Shown here piece by piece: positions 37,686-50,659 of a stretch of 64,000 nucleotides of DNA. The first letter of the stretch is position 1. Each line of letters begins with the position of its first letter. Source of the DNA: Helianthus annuus (lineage: Eukaryota > Streptophyta > Magnoliopsida > Asterales > Asteraceae); NCBI RefSeq assembly GCF_002127325.2, contig NC_035435.2, positions 113,023,235 to 113,087,234 on the forward strand, in the 5' to 3' direction. A program made the position numbers and the translations under genes. The notes beneath the pieces are model-generated. The model saw only the letters and a program-made list of their open reading frames with translations. It was not told where the DNA came from and ran no database searches.

Positions 37686-39383
37686 TGTTAGATCCGCATT
37701 TTCCTACTTTATAAAATTACTTACTAATGTAATTTAACAGACATCAAAATATAAAACTTGTTACATAACAAAAATTTTACAAAAATTGGGCATGACCCGT
37801 TCGAAACGCGAACAAGCCCCCTGTTTTATACTTGATACACCAAGTAACCTTCTACGAACCGTTGGACATAAAAACTACCAAAAACAAAGACAACAAGTTT
37901 TACACATGTACGTCTACTAATTAACTTAGACAAAATAACAAGTCATGGACCAAAAGATGCGGATGAGCTAGCGGAAGCGTTCGGTATAACAAGACGTAAA
38001 CATGTGCTCGCTCCAAGCTCCAGACCGCCTAAAGTGAGGATTTACCTACATTCAACAACAAGGTTTTAAAAATTAGTCATTATACTTGTTAAACTACTAC
38101 TCCTTCGTTTTAGTTCTATCCGTACGTGAGCTTTTATCTTTCTTACGCATTCGACTACCCAATACTTGGGTTTAGCATAAACACTCTCGATGAGAGTTAA
38201 GCATACATATCCAACTCGTTTAATCGGGTTATTAGCTTTCGACATTACTTTTCCTTTTTATCCGCATGACGGATTAAGCTTCTAACATTTATCATAGCAT
38301 TCAAAACCAACCGTTCAAAACGGATGGAAGCTTATTCTTGATCGACTTGTTCACTAGAACCGGTCGACTTGCATAGCTTAATATAACATTCATAACAACC
38401 AAATCCGCAAGGGATTTGCTAGTTACTTACTAATCACCATAACATTTTGACAATAGTTAATTAAGATGTTATAACAAAATTCTAAGTAAGGTTTATTTGT
38501 ATGTAACGAACATACCTCGGTCTTGTAATCCTTCCGATTTCTTAGAATTCGAACCTTCTTCCTTCACACCTAGATCAACATATTCATTCATTCGTTTAGT
38601 ACTCTAACTTTCATTCCATCACATTTCAATTTACACATAATTACTCTTTCAAGCATTTCATCAAACACCTAGTGGGCGTTACATTAATAAAGTATAGTGT
38701 ACAAGCATCCAAAGCACGATTTGCTAATTCATCCTATATATGTCATCATTACTCAATCTAATTCTTACAATTCCTTTAATCAATATCAATTTATCTAGCA
38801 TTCGGATACTACAAACTGAATTACATGCCAAATTACATATATTCATCATTCCTATAATCTTCATATTCATAACACAAACTTCACATAGTGGGTTTTCACT
38901 ACATTCTTTCATGCAACCTAAAATCACACATGATTCTTGTCCTAGGAAGCATTTCTAACTCAGATTTCCCACAATAGATACAAGAAATAGAATTTGGGTT
39001 TAAACCCTTACTCTAGAATTCATCTTTTCAAAAATTAAACTTACCACTTCAGTATGTATGCATAGATAATCGATAAACTTGAGACATGCAACTGATTTAG
39101 ACTTGAATTTCTTGATTAATTGAGTAGATTAGCATGAACAAGGGTTTTCACCCTTGTTTTTCGATCGCACCCAGGCACGCACACAGGAGTGTGTTTGTGG
39201 GTTTACCACTATAAAACCTTAATTATTAAAATCTTACACATTAACCCCCTTCTAAATTGATAAGTATTTAATTTAAGCATTACTTCAAATTTTTAACTTA
39301 TTTCTTATCATAACCCATTAACTAGGTTACTTTTTGTTCATTTTCATTTACTTTAATTAAATACCGGTTTTTGGTGCGTTACA
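37686..39383 (-). repeat. Shared middle LTR of F1 and F2 (1698 bp)
   Basis: Serves as 5' LTR of F1 (primer binding site at its left on the plus strand) and 3' LTR of F2 (polypurine tract at its right). Compared with 30787-32483 I see two substitutions and one extra C. Confidence 0.92.
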
Positions 39384-39439
39384 AGTCTACCCCCCTTAAA
39401 AGAGGTTTCGTCCCCGAAACCTAGGCACATAACAAATTT

Positions 39440-42400
39440 TTAAGTGCACATACCAAACAGGAATGGATAGTGCTCCCTCATCTCATCTTCCGCTTCCCAT
39501 GTGAGTTCCGACCCCTTTCGGTGTTGCCATTGAACCAACACTTGTTTAACGGCTTTGTTGCGGAGATTCTTCACCTTAACGTCCTTAATGGCTATGGGTC
39601 TTTCGACATAATTTAACCCCTCTTTCAACTCGATGTCATCGAGAGGTACTAATGTTGTTTCGTCCGCAATACACCTCCTCAACTGCGACACGTGGAAGGT
39701 ATTATGAATCTCGTCTAGAGTAGGCGGTAATTCTAATCGATATGCGACCCTTCCAACTCGAGCCAAGACTTTGAATGGTCCAATATATCGAGGACCTAAT
39801 TTGCCCCGCTTGCGAAAACGGATTATACCCTTCCATGGGGACACTTTCAACAGAACGAAATCTCCGACTTGAAATTCAATGGGTCGCCTTTTCTTGCTTG
39901 CGTAAGCTTTTTGCCGATCTTGGGCCGCTTTCAGTCGAGCTCTTACCAATTTTATCTTTTCATTTGTTACTGCTATTAGATCACTTGGCGCAAGCTCTCT
40001 TTGCCCCACTTCACCCCAACATACGGGAGTTCTACATTTTCTTCCGTACAGGAGTTCATAAGGAGCCATTTTAATGCCACTATGGTAACTATTATTATAA
40101 GAGAATTCCACTAGGGGTAGATGGTCAGCCCAGCTTCCCCCAAAGTCTAATGCGCACGCTCTCAGCATATCGATAAGCGTTTGAATGGTCCTTTCTGACT
40201 GGCCGTCAGTCTGAGGGTGGTAGGCGGTGCTTATGTGTAACCTCGTGCCCACACTCTCGTGAAACTTTTGCCAGTAACGGGAGGTAAATCTGGTATCCCG
40301 GTCCGAGACGATTGACACAGGCACCCCGTGTCGAGATATGATCTCATTCATATATATTTCTGCCATTACCTCGGAGGTGTAAGCCTCTTTGATAGGTAGA
40401 AAATGAGCGCTTTTCGTAAGCTGATCTACGATTACCCATATTGTATCGTGCCCCTTTTTCGTTCTAGGGAGCTTGGTTACCAAATCCATTGTTAGTTCCT
40501 CCCACTTCCATACCGGGATCTCTAAAGGTTGCAACTCCCCGTATGGTCTTTGGTGCTCTGCTTTCACCTGGGAACATGTTAAGCATTTCGCGACATATTT
40601 AACGATATCACGTTTCATGCCCGGCCACCAATAACTGGTCTTCAAATCCTGATACATCTTCGTAGCCCCGGGGTGAACCGAATATCGTGACTTATGAGCT
40701 TCTTCAAGTAACGCAGTCTTGACCTCGCAGAAACGAGGTATCCAAATTCGGCCAAATCTCGTTTTGAGTCGGATCGAATTTTCTTCTAGCTTATCGGTTA
40801 CACCTTTCAATCTTTCTTTCTTTACATCTTCCACTGCGAGTGATTTTATCTGGGAATCACGTATCGTCTCGAGTAATAGTGGCGTAACTATCATCTTCAT
40901 GGATTTTACTCGAATGGGAGACGGATATTCCTTTCGGCTTAATGCGTCGGCTACTACATTCGCTTTTCCCGGGTGATAAAGGATATCACAATCGTAATCT
41001 TTGATAAGTTCTAACCACCTCCGTTGCCTCATATTCAAGTCTTTCTGCTCAAAGAAATATTTAAGGCTTTTATGATCCGAATAAATTGTGCACTTCACGC
41101 CATATAGATAATGCCTCCAAATTTTTAAGGCAAATACTACCGCTGCCAATTCCAAATCGTGTGTTGGGTAGTTTACCTCATGCAGCTTCAATTGTCGTGA
41201 AGCATAAGCGATAACCTTTCCCTTTTGCATCAATACGCAACCTAAACCCTGGTGTGACGCGTCTGAATAGACCACCAGGTCTTCAGTCCCATCCGGTAAT
41301 GTCAAGACCGGTGGACATGATAACTTCTCTTTTAATACTCGAAAGGCTTCCTCCTGTTCTTTACCCCACACAAACTTCTCTTTCTTCCTTGTCAGCTTTG
41401 TTAAGGGCAAAGCTATCTTCGAAAAATCCTGTATGAACCTTCTGTAATATCCCGCGAGGCCTAGAAAACTTCTTATTTCAGTCGGGTTCTTCGGAGGAAC
41501 CCATTTCATTACAGCATCGATCTTTGATGGATCTACTAAGACACCCTCCGAATTGATCACATGACCCAGAAACTGCACCTCTCTGAGCCAAAAGGCGCAT
41601 TTTGAAAATTTCGCGTAAAGTTTCTCTTTACGGAGAACTTCAAGTACTTCACGCAAGTGTCTTGCATGTTCGGCCTTGCTTCGCAAGTAGATTAGAATAT
41701 CATCTATGAACACGATCACAGATTTATCTAACATGGGGCGACATACCCGGTTCATAAGATCCATAAACGCAGCCGGCGCATTCGTCAATCCAAAAGACAT
41801 GACTAAAAATTCATAATGCCCATAACGGGTTCTGAACGCGGTTTTCGGAATATCTTCTTCCCGTACTCTAACTTGATGGTACCCCGAACGCAAATCTATC
41901 TTGGAGAACCAACTCGCCCCTCGCAATTGATCAAAAAGATCGTCAATTCTTGGTAAAGGGTAGCGGTTCTTGATAGTTAGCTTGTTTAATTCTCTGTAGT
42001 CGATGCACATGCGCATTGTCCCGTCTTTCTTCTTAACAAATAAGACGGGCGCTCCCCAAGGTGACACACTCGGACGTATAAAGCCCTTGTCTAACAAGTC
42101 TTGTAATTGTGTCATTAGCTCCCGCATTTCGGTGGGAGCCAATCTATAAGGAGCCTTCGCAACTGGCTTCGCAACCGGATTCAGTTCGATGCGAAACTCT
42201 ATTTCTCTTTCAGGGGGAAGTCCCGGTAATTCATCCGGAAATACATCCGGAAATTCATTCACAATCTCTACGTCTTCAAGCTTCGGGAAATCTCGTTGAG
42301 CATCTACCACGTAAGCTAGGTATGCCCTACCCCCGTTAAGTGTATACTTAGCGGCTTGAACGAGGGTACAAAGTTTCGCTTCTATCCTTCTCTCTCCTTG

Positions 42401-43483
42401 TATAGTTATTCGTTTTCCACTTGGAGATTGGACATGTACTGTTTTGGTTTCACAATTAATTCCCGCTTGGTGTCGGGTCATCCAATCCATACCCACTATC
42501 ATTTTGAATTCCCCCAAAACCATAGGTATAAGGTCGATATCAAATTCTTCATCTTCTATGGTAAATTTGCAATTTTTACAAATCTCGTGTAACATATAAA
42601 TCTTACTATCGGCTATTTCTACTTCTAGAGGCATCGGCATTCTTTCGATCTTAAATGAAGGATGTTGTATGATTTCATTTGAAATAAACGACATAGTGGC
42701 TCTGGTATCAAACAAAACAGAAACTGGTATGGAGTTTAATAGAAAGATACCTGAAACCACATTCGGGTGAGACTTAGCTTCTTCGGAGGTGATTTGGAAC
42801 ATCCTCCCTTTCGCTTTAGAGCTTTCTTCGTTCTTTCCTTCCTTCTTTGATCCTTGTTGGAGTTTTGGACACTCCGATTTAACATGCCCCTTTTCGAAAC
42901 AGTTGAAACAAGTCTTCACGTTATTTGGGCATTGATAGGACGAATGTCCCTCCTTACCACATTTGTAGCACCCCTTCTTGCCTAACATACACTCCCCAAT
43001 GTGAAGCTTTCCACAAGTCTTACAAGGAGTGATACCACCTTTCGACTTATCTTTCCTTCCTTGCTCTAGATACTTCCCCTTTTTGGATGGACTCGAACTT
43101 GCACCTTTCTCGCTTGATCTCTTTTCCCCACGTTCTTCTTGCCTCTTAATCTCGATTTCTCTATCCCTTGCCAGATTGATGAGCTCATCAAGGGTATCAC
43201 ATTTCGAAGGAGTAATGAACTCCCTAAATTCCGCCTTTAACACCCCGTAGAAACGATTGATCTTCATCCTTTCAGTCTTCACAAAATCCCCACAGAACTT
43301 CATTTTATCCATGAAAGTATTTGATATTTCATTTATCGACTCGTTTTTCTGTCGGAGGCGCAAGAAATCTTCCTGAATCTTATCAATAGCCGACTGAGGG
43401 CAATGGTATCTCATAAAGGGTTCCTTAAATTCTTGCCAAGTCATCACTTGGAGTCTATCCTCCCCTATTTCTTTACTGTGTGC
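39440..43483 (-). pseudogene. Element F2 gag-pol, 5' end missing
   Basis: Near-identical to F1 pol from the stop at 39440 up to the capsid residues AHSKEIG, where solo LTR G begins. The apparent N-terminal residues in the longest open frame are LTR sequence. It keeps every domain from mid-capsid to the chromo-like tail without internal stops. Differences from F1 include IGECMLG for TGECLLG near the first knuckle and DAVMKW for DDVMKW in RT. It shares the FDTRA protease change. Without a start, promoter LTR or primer binding site it cannot be expressed or mobilised as a unit. Confidence 0.93.
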
Positions 43484-46400
43484 TGTAACACCTCGAATTT
43501 TTGTGTCCAATGATGTGTTAACACGTGTCATTTGTTTACACGTGGCATCTATAATAAATAAAGGACTAATTTTGACAAACCTTGAAAGTATATAAATTCG
43601 AGGGTTATAAATGTCAACAAGGGTAATATACTGTATAGTAACCCTAAATAAATGCTTAAACCTTCAAACGAATAAATCATAAATCGTACGGGAGCGAAAC
43701 GCGGAAGAAAGTGAGAGATTACGAACTACAGAGGTTAACTGTGTCAACATGTTTAATTATACCTCTGAGTGATCCTTTAACGTTCCCAAGACTTCGTAAC
43801 AGTATTATACGCTCACTAGAATATACTGTATAAATTCCGCGAAGTTCCGTTTTAAAACGAAAGAGTTATACTCAAATTCGTATGAGAAGGGTTAAAAGCG
43901 TCAATAATGAAAGTTAAGGCTTTCTGAACAATTAATAAAATAAACGGGGACTTAATAGCGCGGGTAAATAACACGAGGCCCCTATCGGTAAATAACCGAG
44001 GGCCAAACCGCAAAGTTACCCCTTCAAACCCGAAAGGTCAGGTAAATCATTACGAAAGATTTCGTTATCAATTACCAGATTCTATAATCATGACAAAAGA
44101 ATTAAAATTTCTGAAATCTTAACCCCACGCGGCCCGCATTGCATATTGGGTTAAGTTGAGGCGGGCCGCGAGCCTCCTCAATTACGCGTCTGGTATTTAG
44201 ATCCCAGGCGGCCCGCATTATAAGCGCATGGAACTTCCATGCGGGCCGCATTAGACGCCCAGATGCAGAAAGTTGATGTTTTCTTGACTTTTGAGCATAG
44301 TGAACGATCAATCTCCAATAAATGAGGCATGGGTGCCCCCTACTCGACCCATACACCTCTGGGACACCTACCCATCATCCCTGGACTGTTGTGGGTGGTT
44401 GTAATGATTATTGGTGCTTGGCATTGGGTCGTGTATATGGGTCGTGTGAAGTTTCGAACCGCACATCTCTATTCCAATCGCACACCTTCGTATCCTCGTG
44501 ACTCTTGGGCTTTTGGCATGACTATTCTCGGCCCAAACCAAATTCGGCCCATCCCCCTCTATTTCTTTTGTAAGTAAGCATACATGAGGCATTCACATAA
44601 TCCTTTTCCAAACCGTTGCAAACCCTAAACTCCCCTTCTAGACAAACGACGGCAGCCCCTCTCAAGATCGAAGCCTTCTCCTCGGTTTTGGCACGCTACC
44701 CTTCCTCTTGTAACTCGGTTAGTATGTTTACCATGTGTTAATCTGATTCCTATTGACTGTTTGTGATTGCTCTCTTTGAAATTGCTTTGGATTTGTATCG
44801 CATAAGGTTCCTTTATGTGCATGAACGATGAACAAGGTGATATAGGATTCTGTGTGTGGTGCTTTGACTGTTAAAATGGATTAATATTTATGACTCTAAT
44901 CGTATGCATGGTAAACTGGATTGTGATCTGAATTAATAGGGAATGATATTACATAAAAATCGTTGTGGCTCGATGGTTGGCTGATGGTCTTGGTATGCAT
45001 TTAGGGTCCGACGGTTTTTGGTATATTATTAGATAAGCGTGCACGATGTTCATAGGAAACTTGATTAACTTGATTTCATGATTGCTCGATGATTTAGGTT
45101 ATGATCTGAATTAGTTGATAGCATATTATTGTGCGATAAACTGGTAATTCGTTCTAGAAGTTATCATGATGATTTGATCTAAATGAATGATTGGTTGTAA
45201 CCTTGTTAAGGAAGTAATGATAATTAGAGGTTTCATGAAAGTTTGGAAAGTTGAATAATCAAGCAAATGGGAGGGTGGTTATGGAAATTGCCATAAATCA
45301 TGCTATCTTGTAACTGACACCGTGCAAACAAGAGAATCGCACAACCTTGAGTCAATCGCACAAGTCTTTGGGGTGGTATGCAATTGGGTTGGGTGGTTGG
45401 ATTGGATCGCACAAACCACAAACCCACACACACACGAGTCGCACAAGTTCAACGGGCTGGCACGGGTCGCACAACAAGACCCAATCGCACAAGCATGGTC
45501 CGGTCGCACAAGAGTAGTCCAGTCGCACAAGTTGAGTGATTGGGCTGGACTTCTCATTGGGCCACTCTCACACAGGCCCACGAACAATATAACTGGTGCA
45601 CAACTTGAGCTCATTCGCACAAATTATGTTGGGTCGCACAACTAAACACTGATCGCACAAGTATAGGACTGATGAGTTGAATTGGTTATGTTGTTGTTAT
45701 GTTGTATGGCTAACTGATGAATGATATGATGCCCTAGAATGCATGATGTGTTGTATGATTTATCGATGAATAGTAGATGGCCCAGGAGTGTGATGTATCT
45801 GTTATGTGGTAATCCTCTTATGTGACTACGTGAACAACTTGCAATGCAAACATGTATGAGGCACAAACATCTGTTATGTGAATGTATGATGGACTAATGA
45901 GTAGCATGGTTGACTGGTATGACATGTATGATGATATGTGCTATACTTGTTCACTACTTGTATAATGTGATACGTGATTTATGTGTACACAAAACTAACT
46001 GTCACATGGTAACCATATTAGGATTTGGTTGACCAACTTTAAACAAGTAATTAGTCTTACCGAGCAAATCTAAGGTGAGTTCACTGCTCTTTTTCCAAGC
46101 ATGCATCCCGGGGAGGGACATCTGGTAAACGTTCCGGGGAGGAATGTCGGGTAATGGGTTTGACTGGAATGTTAAACTTGGGTTGTTGGTTAATACACGT
46201 CTATATCTATCACTCAAGTCCCTCCTACCGATTGTTGCTTGTAAGGCAACGGGGTATTAGTTAATAGCGCTATTTAGGTTTGGCACCCTCACACCGCACC
46301 GAGGAGGTCGGGAGTGAGCTAATGACCCCTATCTTGACCATTGCTTTGATAGAGGCAATGGGGTTTAGGGCAAATAATCTAGAGCCATCGGCGGTAAGCA

Positions 46401-46797
46401 TGTGATTAACAACAATGAATCTGTGAAACGTTTTAATCTGGTAACTGGTAACTAAACGCGTTAACAAAACTTTGAACTCACCAGCGTCGTCTGACACACT
46501 TGTCTGCATGCTTGCAGGTCTATAGGGTTGTATCATTGGAACTTACTGTCTGGAAGGCTGGAGTGGTCATGGGTCGAGATACATGGAATCGCAACACAAG
46601 TTTAATGGTTTACGTAACAAATGAGTTTTGCTTCCACTGTGTACAATGAATTATATGTAACGTTTTGTAACACTTTATGTTAATGAATGAAAGTTTTATT
46701 TAAATATATTTATGAGTTCGATGTGATTGGTGGCTAAGATCCCGGTACGTCACACGCCCTGCGGTGTTTCCGCAAGTGGTATTTTGGGGGTGTGACA
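43484..46797 (+). mobile_element. Solo LTR G (gypsy-type, 3314 bp) without target duplication
   Basis: Begins TGTAACACCTCGAATTT and ends GGGGGTGTGACA, both exact LTR ends. There is no polypurine tract on the left or primer binding site on the right. The flanks differ: TGTGC in F2 gag on the left, GGAAT in element D on the right. It contains GCGGCCCGC/GCGGGCCGC words (44130-44250), about eleven spaced TCGCACAA-like words (45325-45660) and hairpins near 46107-46150, 46234-46250 and 46338-46361. No gene. Confidence 0.85.
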
Positions 46798-47284
46798 GGA
46801 ATGGTCTGAAGTCAGAGTACAAAGGCACACATTGCCAGTCAAATGTCCTGGTCAGCCTTGGATGTTTGAGTACGATGACTTTTTCAATTCGATCAATATT
46901 CAAGAAGTCGAAGAAAGTGTTGCGGCAAAGATGTTTTTCGAGAGTGACAACGCAACAGGTTCACCGTTGGTTCGTCCAATTATTGTCAACAATCCAGAAC
47001 CATCTTCAGTGAACAATAATACTCTCGACAATGAGGATTTTCAGGATGCTAATGAAATGATCGAATCTTCAGAGGATGATGAATTTCTCGATGCAGACCA
47101 AGAAGCTGTTCATGGTACTTCAGAGGCCACACCTCCAGTGGACGCCCCCAAAATAGCTGAAGCTACTGCATCATCCTCTTCGACAGTTCAGGGTATTGAC
47201 TTGGTTGTTGATCTTAATCTTAACAATCTGGGTACAAACATTCCAATTCCAGATAATCCAGAAACAAGAATTCATAATACCCAT
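46798..47284 (+). pseudogene. Element D pol linker between integrase and reverse transcriptase
   Basis: An open frame starts directly at the G boundary and contains CPGQPWMFEYDDFFNS, then an acidic, Ser-rich stretch (EDDEFLDADQEAVHG) that is typical of the copia region between the integrase C-terminus and RT. It ends where the 47285 solo LTR enters and resumes at 49039. The integrase core that should precede it is missing. Confidence 0.78.
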
Positions 47285-49038
47285 TGATGTGCGTGTGGTG
47301 GTATAGGTTTTTATGTATATATTTAGCCCTTTTTTAACCACTTTAGTCAAGTTTTAAATTTATAAAACACGATATTTACTAACACCAAACACACATATGG
47401 GCAAGTGCACCCATCGTGAGCGTAGTATAGTGTTGGTAAGATACCGATGTCGTCCAAGGACACAAGAGCTTTTAATACCGGTTTATCCTCAACGTCTAAT
47501 CAAATCAAAAATTTAGAAAAAGGTTTTAAACTAGAAAATAAAAACTAAAATGCTGAAAATAAAAATAAAATAAAAAACAGATAGACAAGATGAATCACTT
47601 GGATCCGACTCGCCTTTAGTGTAACCTTTGATTATTTCCGCACTTTTGCACTTTTTAAGAGATTATCTTAGTTATTGTAGTAGGCCCCTCTTTTGAAGGT
47701 GACGTTACCCTCAACCCAGTAGTTTGAATCAGCAAGGATACAATCCTAAAGGGTTGGATTATTGAAAGATAATTAATTAAATTATTAATGCGTAATGTGG
47801 TAGGCCCCTCTTTTGAAGGTGACGTCACCCTCGGCTAAGTAGTCTGAGTCAGCAGGGATACACTCCTAAGTAGCCGAGTTAATATATTAATAGTAGTTTA
47901 CATATGAGGGGATCAAGAAATTCGGACCCCCGCCATCCAATACCAGTGGGTATTGAAGGAGATCCTACTAAGCTTGACCCAGGTCCTTGCAGGATCTATA
48001 GACTGAACAAGGCAAGACTCTTACCAAACCATTTCCTTAACCCCCGACCAGGTAGCCAACATATCTCCATATAGACCGTGGAGATATGAATGGTGTAAAT
48101 CTTTTATTTTATATAGACAGTAAAATAACGCCAAGACACCACGGACAAATGATAAGGAAGACTCACCTTCAACATAAGAAACTAGTTATTAAAGTCATTA
48201 ATACATAACCAAATAAAAAGTGCGAAAAGATTAAAAATAAAAAGTATTACACTAAATGCTTGTCTTCACCAAGTGATGTAAGAGACTTAGGCAAACATGG
48301 CCTTTGATTGTCAGGAACTCTTACGATCAATTTTGGATCCCGAGACTACTACACACACTCTATGATGGATGATGGATGATGATGGTGGATGATGGTGTTG
48401 TGGTGGTGGTGGAGTGTGGGTGAAGTGTGAGAGAGGTGGTTTACCAAGTGATGATTTGCAAGTGAGCCAAGCACCCCTATTTATAGCCTACACAGAAGCC
48501 CGGACACGGCCCCGTGTCCATTGGGCACGGCCCTGTGTCCACCCATCTTCTCTTTCTTCATTAATTGCAGTTTGTCTGCATTAGTTGACCACGCCCCCGT
48601 GTCCGCTGGACACGACCCCTTGTGCAGAAGCGTATCTGTACTATCAAGATTTCCCTAGATTCTGCGAATCTTAGAGTTGAACATGGCCCCGTGTCCACTG
48701 GGCACGCCCCCGTGGTGGGTGATAGAAGCTTCTACAACTTTGTCTTTTCTGCAGACACTTGGGCACGCCCTCGTGCTCATTGAGCACGGGGCATGTTCAG
48801 CCTTCTGTTTTTTGCTTGGGAGGATGCTGTCGAGGGGTCGGGCATACCACGTTTATTCCTTTTCTTGTATTTATGTTAGATTTAGCTGCCTTTTTGCTTC
48901 TTTCGTTCATTTGAGCTCATTTAATCCTGAAAATACAAAAGGAAGACAAAAGCACACTTTTTCCAACATTAGTACTAAAAAAGGGTTAGTTTTATGCCAC
49001 AATTGATGTAATTTATATGTTGCATTTTGCACACATCA
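47285..49038. mobile_element. Solo LTR (1754 bp) of a third LTR family
   Basis: Ends are TGATGTGCG and GCACACATCA, with a 4-bp direct repeat CCAT at 47281-47284 and 49039-49042. Removing it rejoins the element D reading. Inside, GTAGGCCCCTCTTTTGAAGG occurs at about 47680 and again exactly 120 bp later, and CACGGCCCCGTG-type palindromes cluster at 48500-48800. No PBS, PPT or ORF, so I call a solo LTR; the clade is not clear. TATTTATAG near 48478 suggests plus orientation. Confidence 0.75.
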
Positions 49039-50659
49039 CCATCCTCAACAAAACATCATTAGAAATGTACAAAGTGGCGTACAAACAAGAAATCAGTTGC
49101 GAAACAACAACAATGCAGGCTTGTATGCGGCGATTCGAGAATCTGGTCAACAAAACGATTGGCCCTTCGCGTGTTATGTATCACAAGAAGAACCAAAATC
49201 TTGGAAAGAAGCTTTGAAAGATAGTTCTTGGGTTGAAGCTATGCAGGAAGAACTGCAGCAATTCCAGAAGCTAGGTGTCTGGAAACTCGTTGATAAACCT
49301 GATGATTACAAGAAGATTGGTACCCGTTAGGTTTATAAGTGCAAAAATGATGACCGTGGAGTAGTTATTCGAAACAAAGCAAGATTAGTCGTTCAAGGTT
49401 TTTGTCAGATTGAAGGGATCGACTACAACGAAGTTTATGCACCTGTTGCACGTCTTGAAGCAATTCGAATCTTTCTAGCCTATGCGTCCTTCAAGGGATT
49501 CAAGGTCTACCAAATGGACGTGAAAAGTGCATTCTTACATGGTGTGGTTGAAGAATAGGTGTATGTCGAACAGCCTCCGGGTTTTGAAAATCCTATTCAC
49601 CCTGATCGGGTTTGGTTGCTGAACAAAGCTCTCTATGGTCTACATCAAGCACCGCGAGCTTGGTATGCAACCTTATCTAATTATCTGCTGGAGAATGGAT
49701 TTCGAAGAGGTCTGATCGATTGCACTCTTTTCATCAAAGAACAGGATGGAGATCTTCTATTGGTACATGTATACGTAGATGATATTATATTTGGTTCTAC
49801 TAACGATGTTTTGTGTAGGAATTTCGAGCGTGTTATGCAGGAGAAATTTGAAATGAGCGCTATGGGGGAGATGACTTTCTTTTTGGGCTTACAAGTGCAA
49901 CAAACGAAGTCTGGGATATTCATCCATCAGACTAAGTATGTCAATGACATCCTGAGCCGATTTCAGATGTCCGACACATCGCCCATTGGTACCCCACTAC
50001 CGCGCTATGATCGGATCCCTTATGTACTTCACAGCATCAAGACCAGACATAATGTATCCAACGTGCCTGGTTACCAGATATCAAGTTAACCCGTATGCCT
50101 CACATCTTGCACCTGTGAAAAGGATTTTTCGCTATTTGAAGGGATGCCCAGACACCGGTCTATGGTACCCTAGGGATGATAGCTTTGACTTGATCGCGTT
50201 CAGTGATTCTGATTTTGGCGGATGCAAAATCGACGGCAAATCCACAATGACTGGATGTCAGTTTTAGGAAATCGCCTAGTCACATGGCAGTGCAAGAAGC
50301 AGACTTGTGTCGCTACATCGACATGCGAAGCTGAATACATTGCTGCCTCAAGTTGTTGCTCCCAAGTCCTGTGGATCCAACAACAAATGCGCGACTACGG
50401 TTTTGAATTCCTAACTACTCCTATTTTCGTTAATAATTCGGCTGCCTTACAGATCACTACAAATCCTGTGCAGCATTCAAAGACCAAACACATCGAAATC
50501 AAATATCACTTCATACGTGATTGCTTTGATAAAAGACTAATCGATGTTGTTAAGGTCCACACCGATGACCAACGTGCCGACCTTTTTACCAAAGCATTTG
50601 ACAAATCACGATTTGACTTTTTATTACTGGTAAACGGCATTAAGGTCAAGCAAGACTAA
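49039..50659 (+). pseudogene. Element D reverse transcriptase and RNase H (Ty1/copia), disrupted
   Basis: Copia RT blocks are clear: [61 protein letters not shown] and HYRAMIGSLMYFTASRPDI. RNase H shows SDSDFGGCKIDGKSTMTG, CEAEYIAAS and SKTKHIEIKYHFIRD, ending at 50659. Breaks: TAG 49328, TAG near 49556, an apparent deletion of roughly 50 bp near 49998 (after SPIGTP) and a stop near 50265. The YVDD catalytic residues remain, but no functional enzyme can be made. Confidence 0.92.

Larger units (their letters stand above)
30787..43483 (-). mobile_element. Element F: two Ty3/gypsy units in tandem sharing a middle LTR (F1 and F2)
   Basis: On the plus strand the order is LTR (30787-32483), internal F1 (32484-37685), LTR (37686-39383), internal F2 (39384-43483, cut off inside gag). 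Corresponding points are 6899-6900 bp apart. The two LTRs differ at about three positions that I could see, and the pol copies at a handful. The left flank GTCGG (30782-30786) is not repeated after the middle LTR, so F1 is not a simple insertion on its own; the units arose by unequal recombination or duplication. F2's remaining gag start, leader and outer LTR are gone at the G boundary. Confidence 0.9.

Noticed and set aside
322..46797. Three LTRs (322-3635, 18494-21807, 43484-46797) all measure exactly 3314 bp
   Set aside because: Sequences are different and A's own partner LTR is 3363 bp, so the equal length is coincidence.
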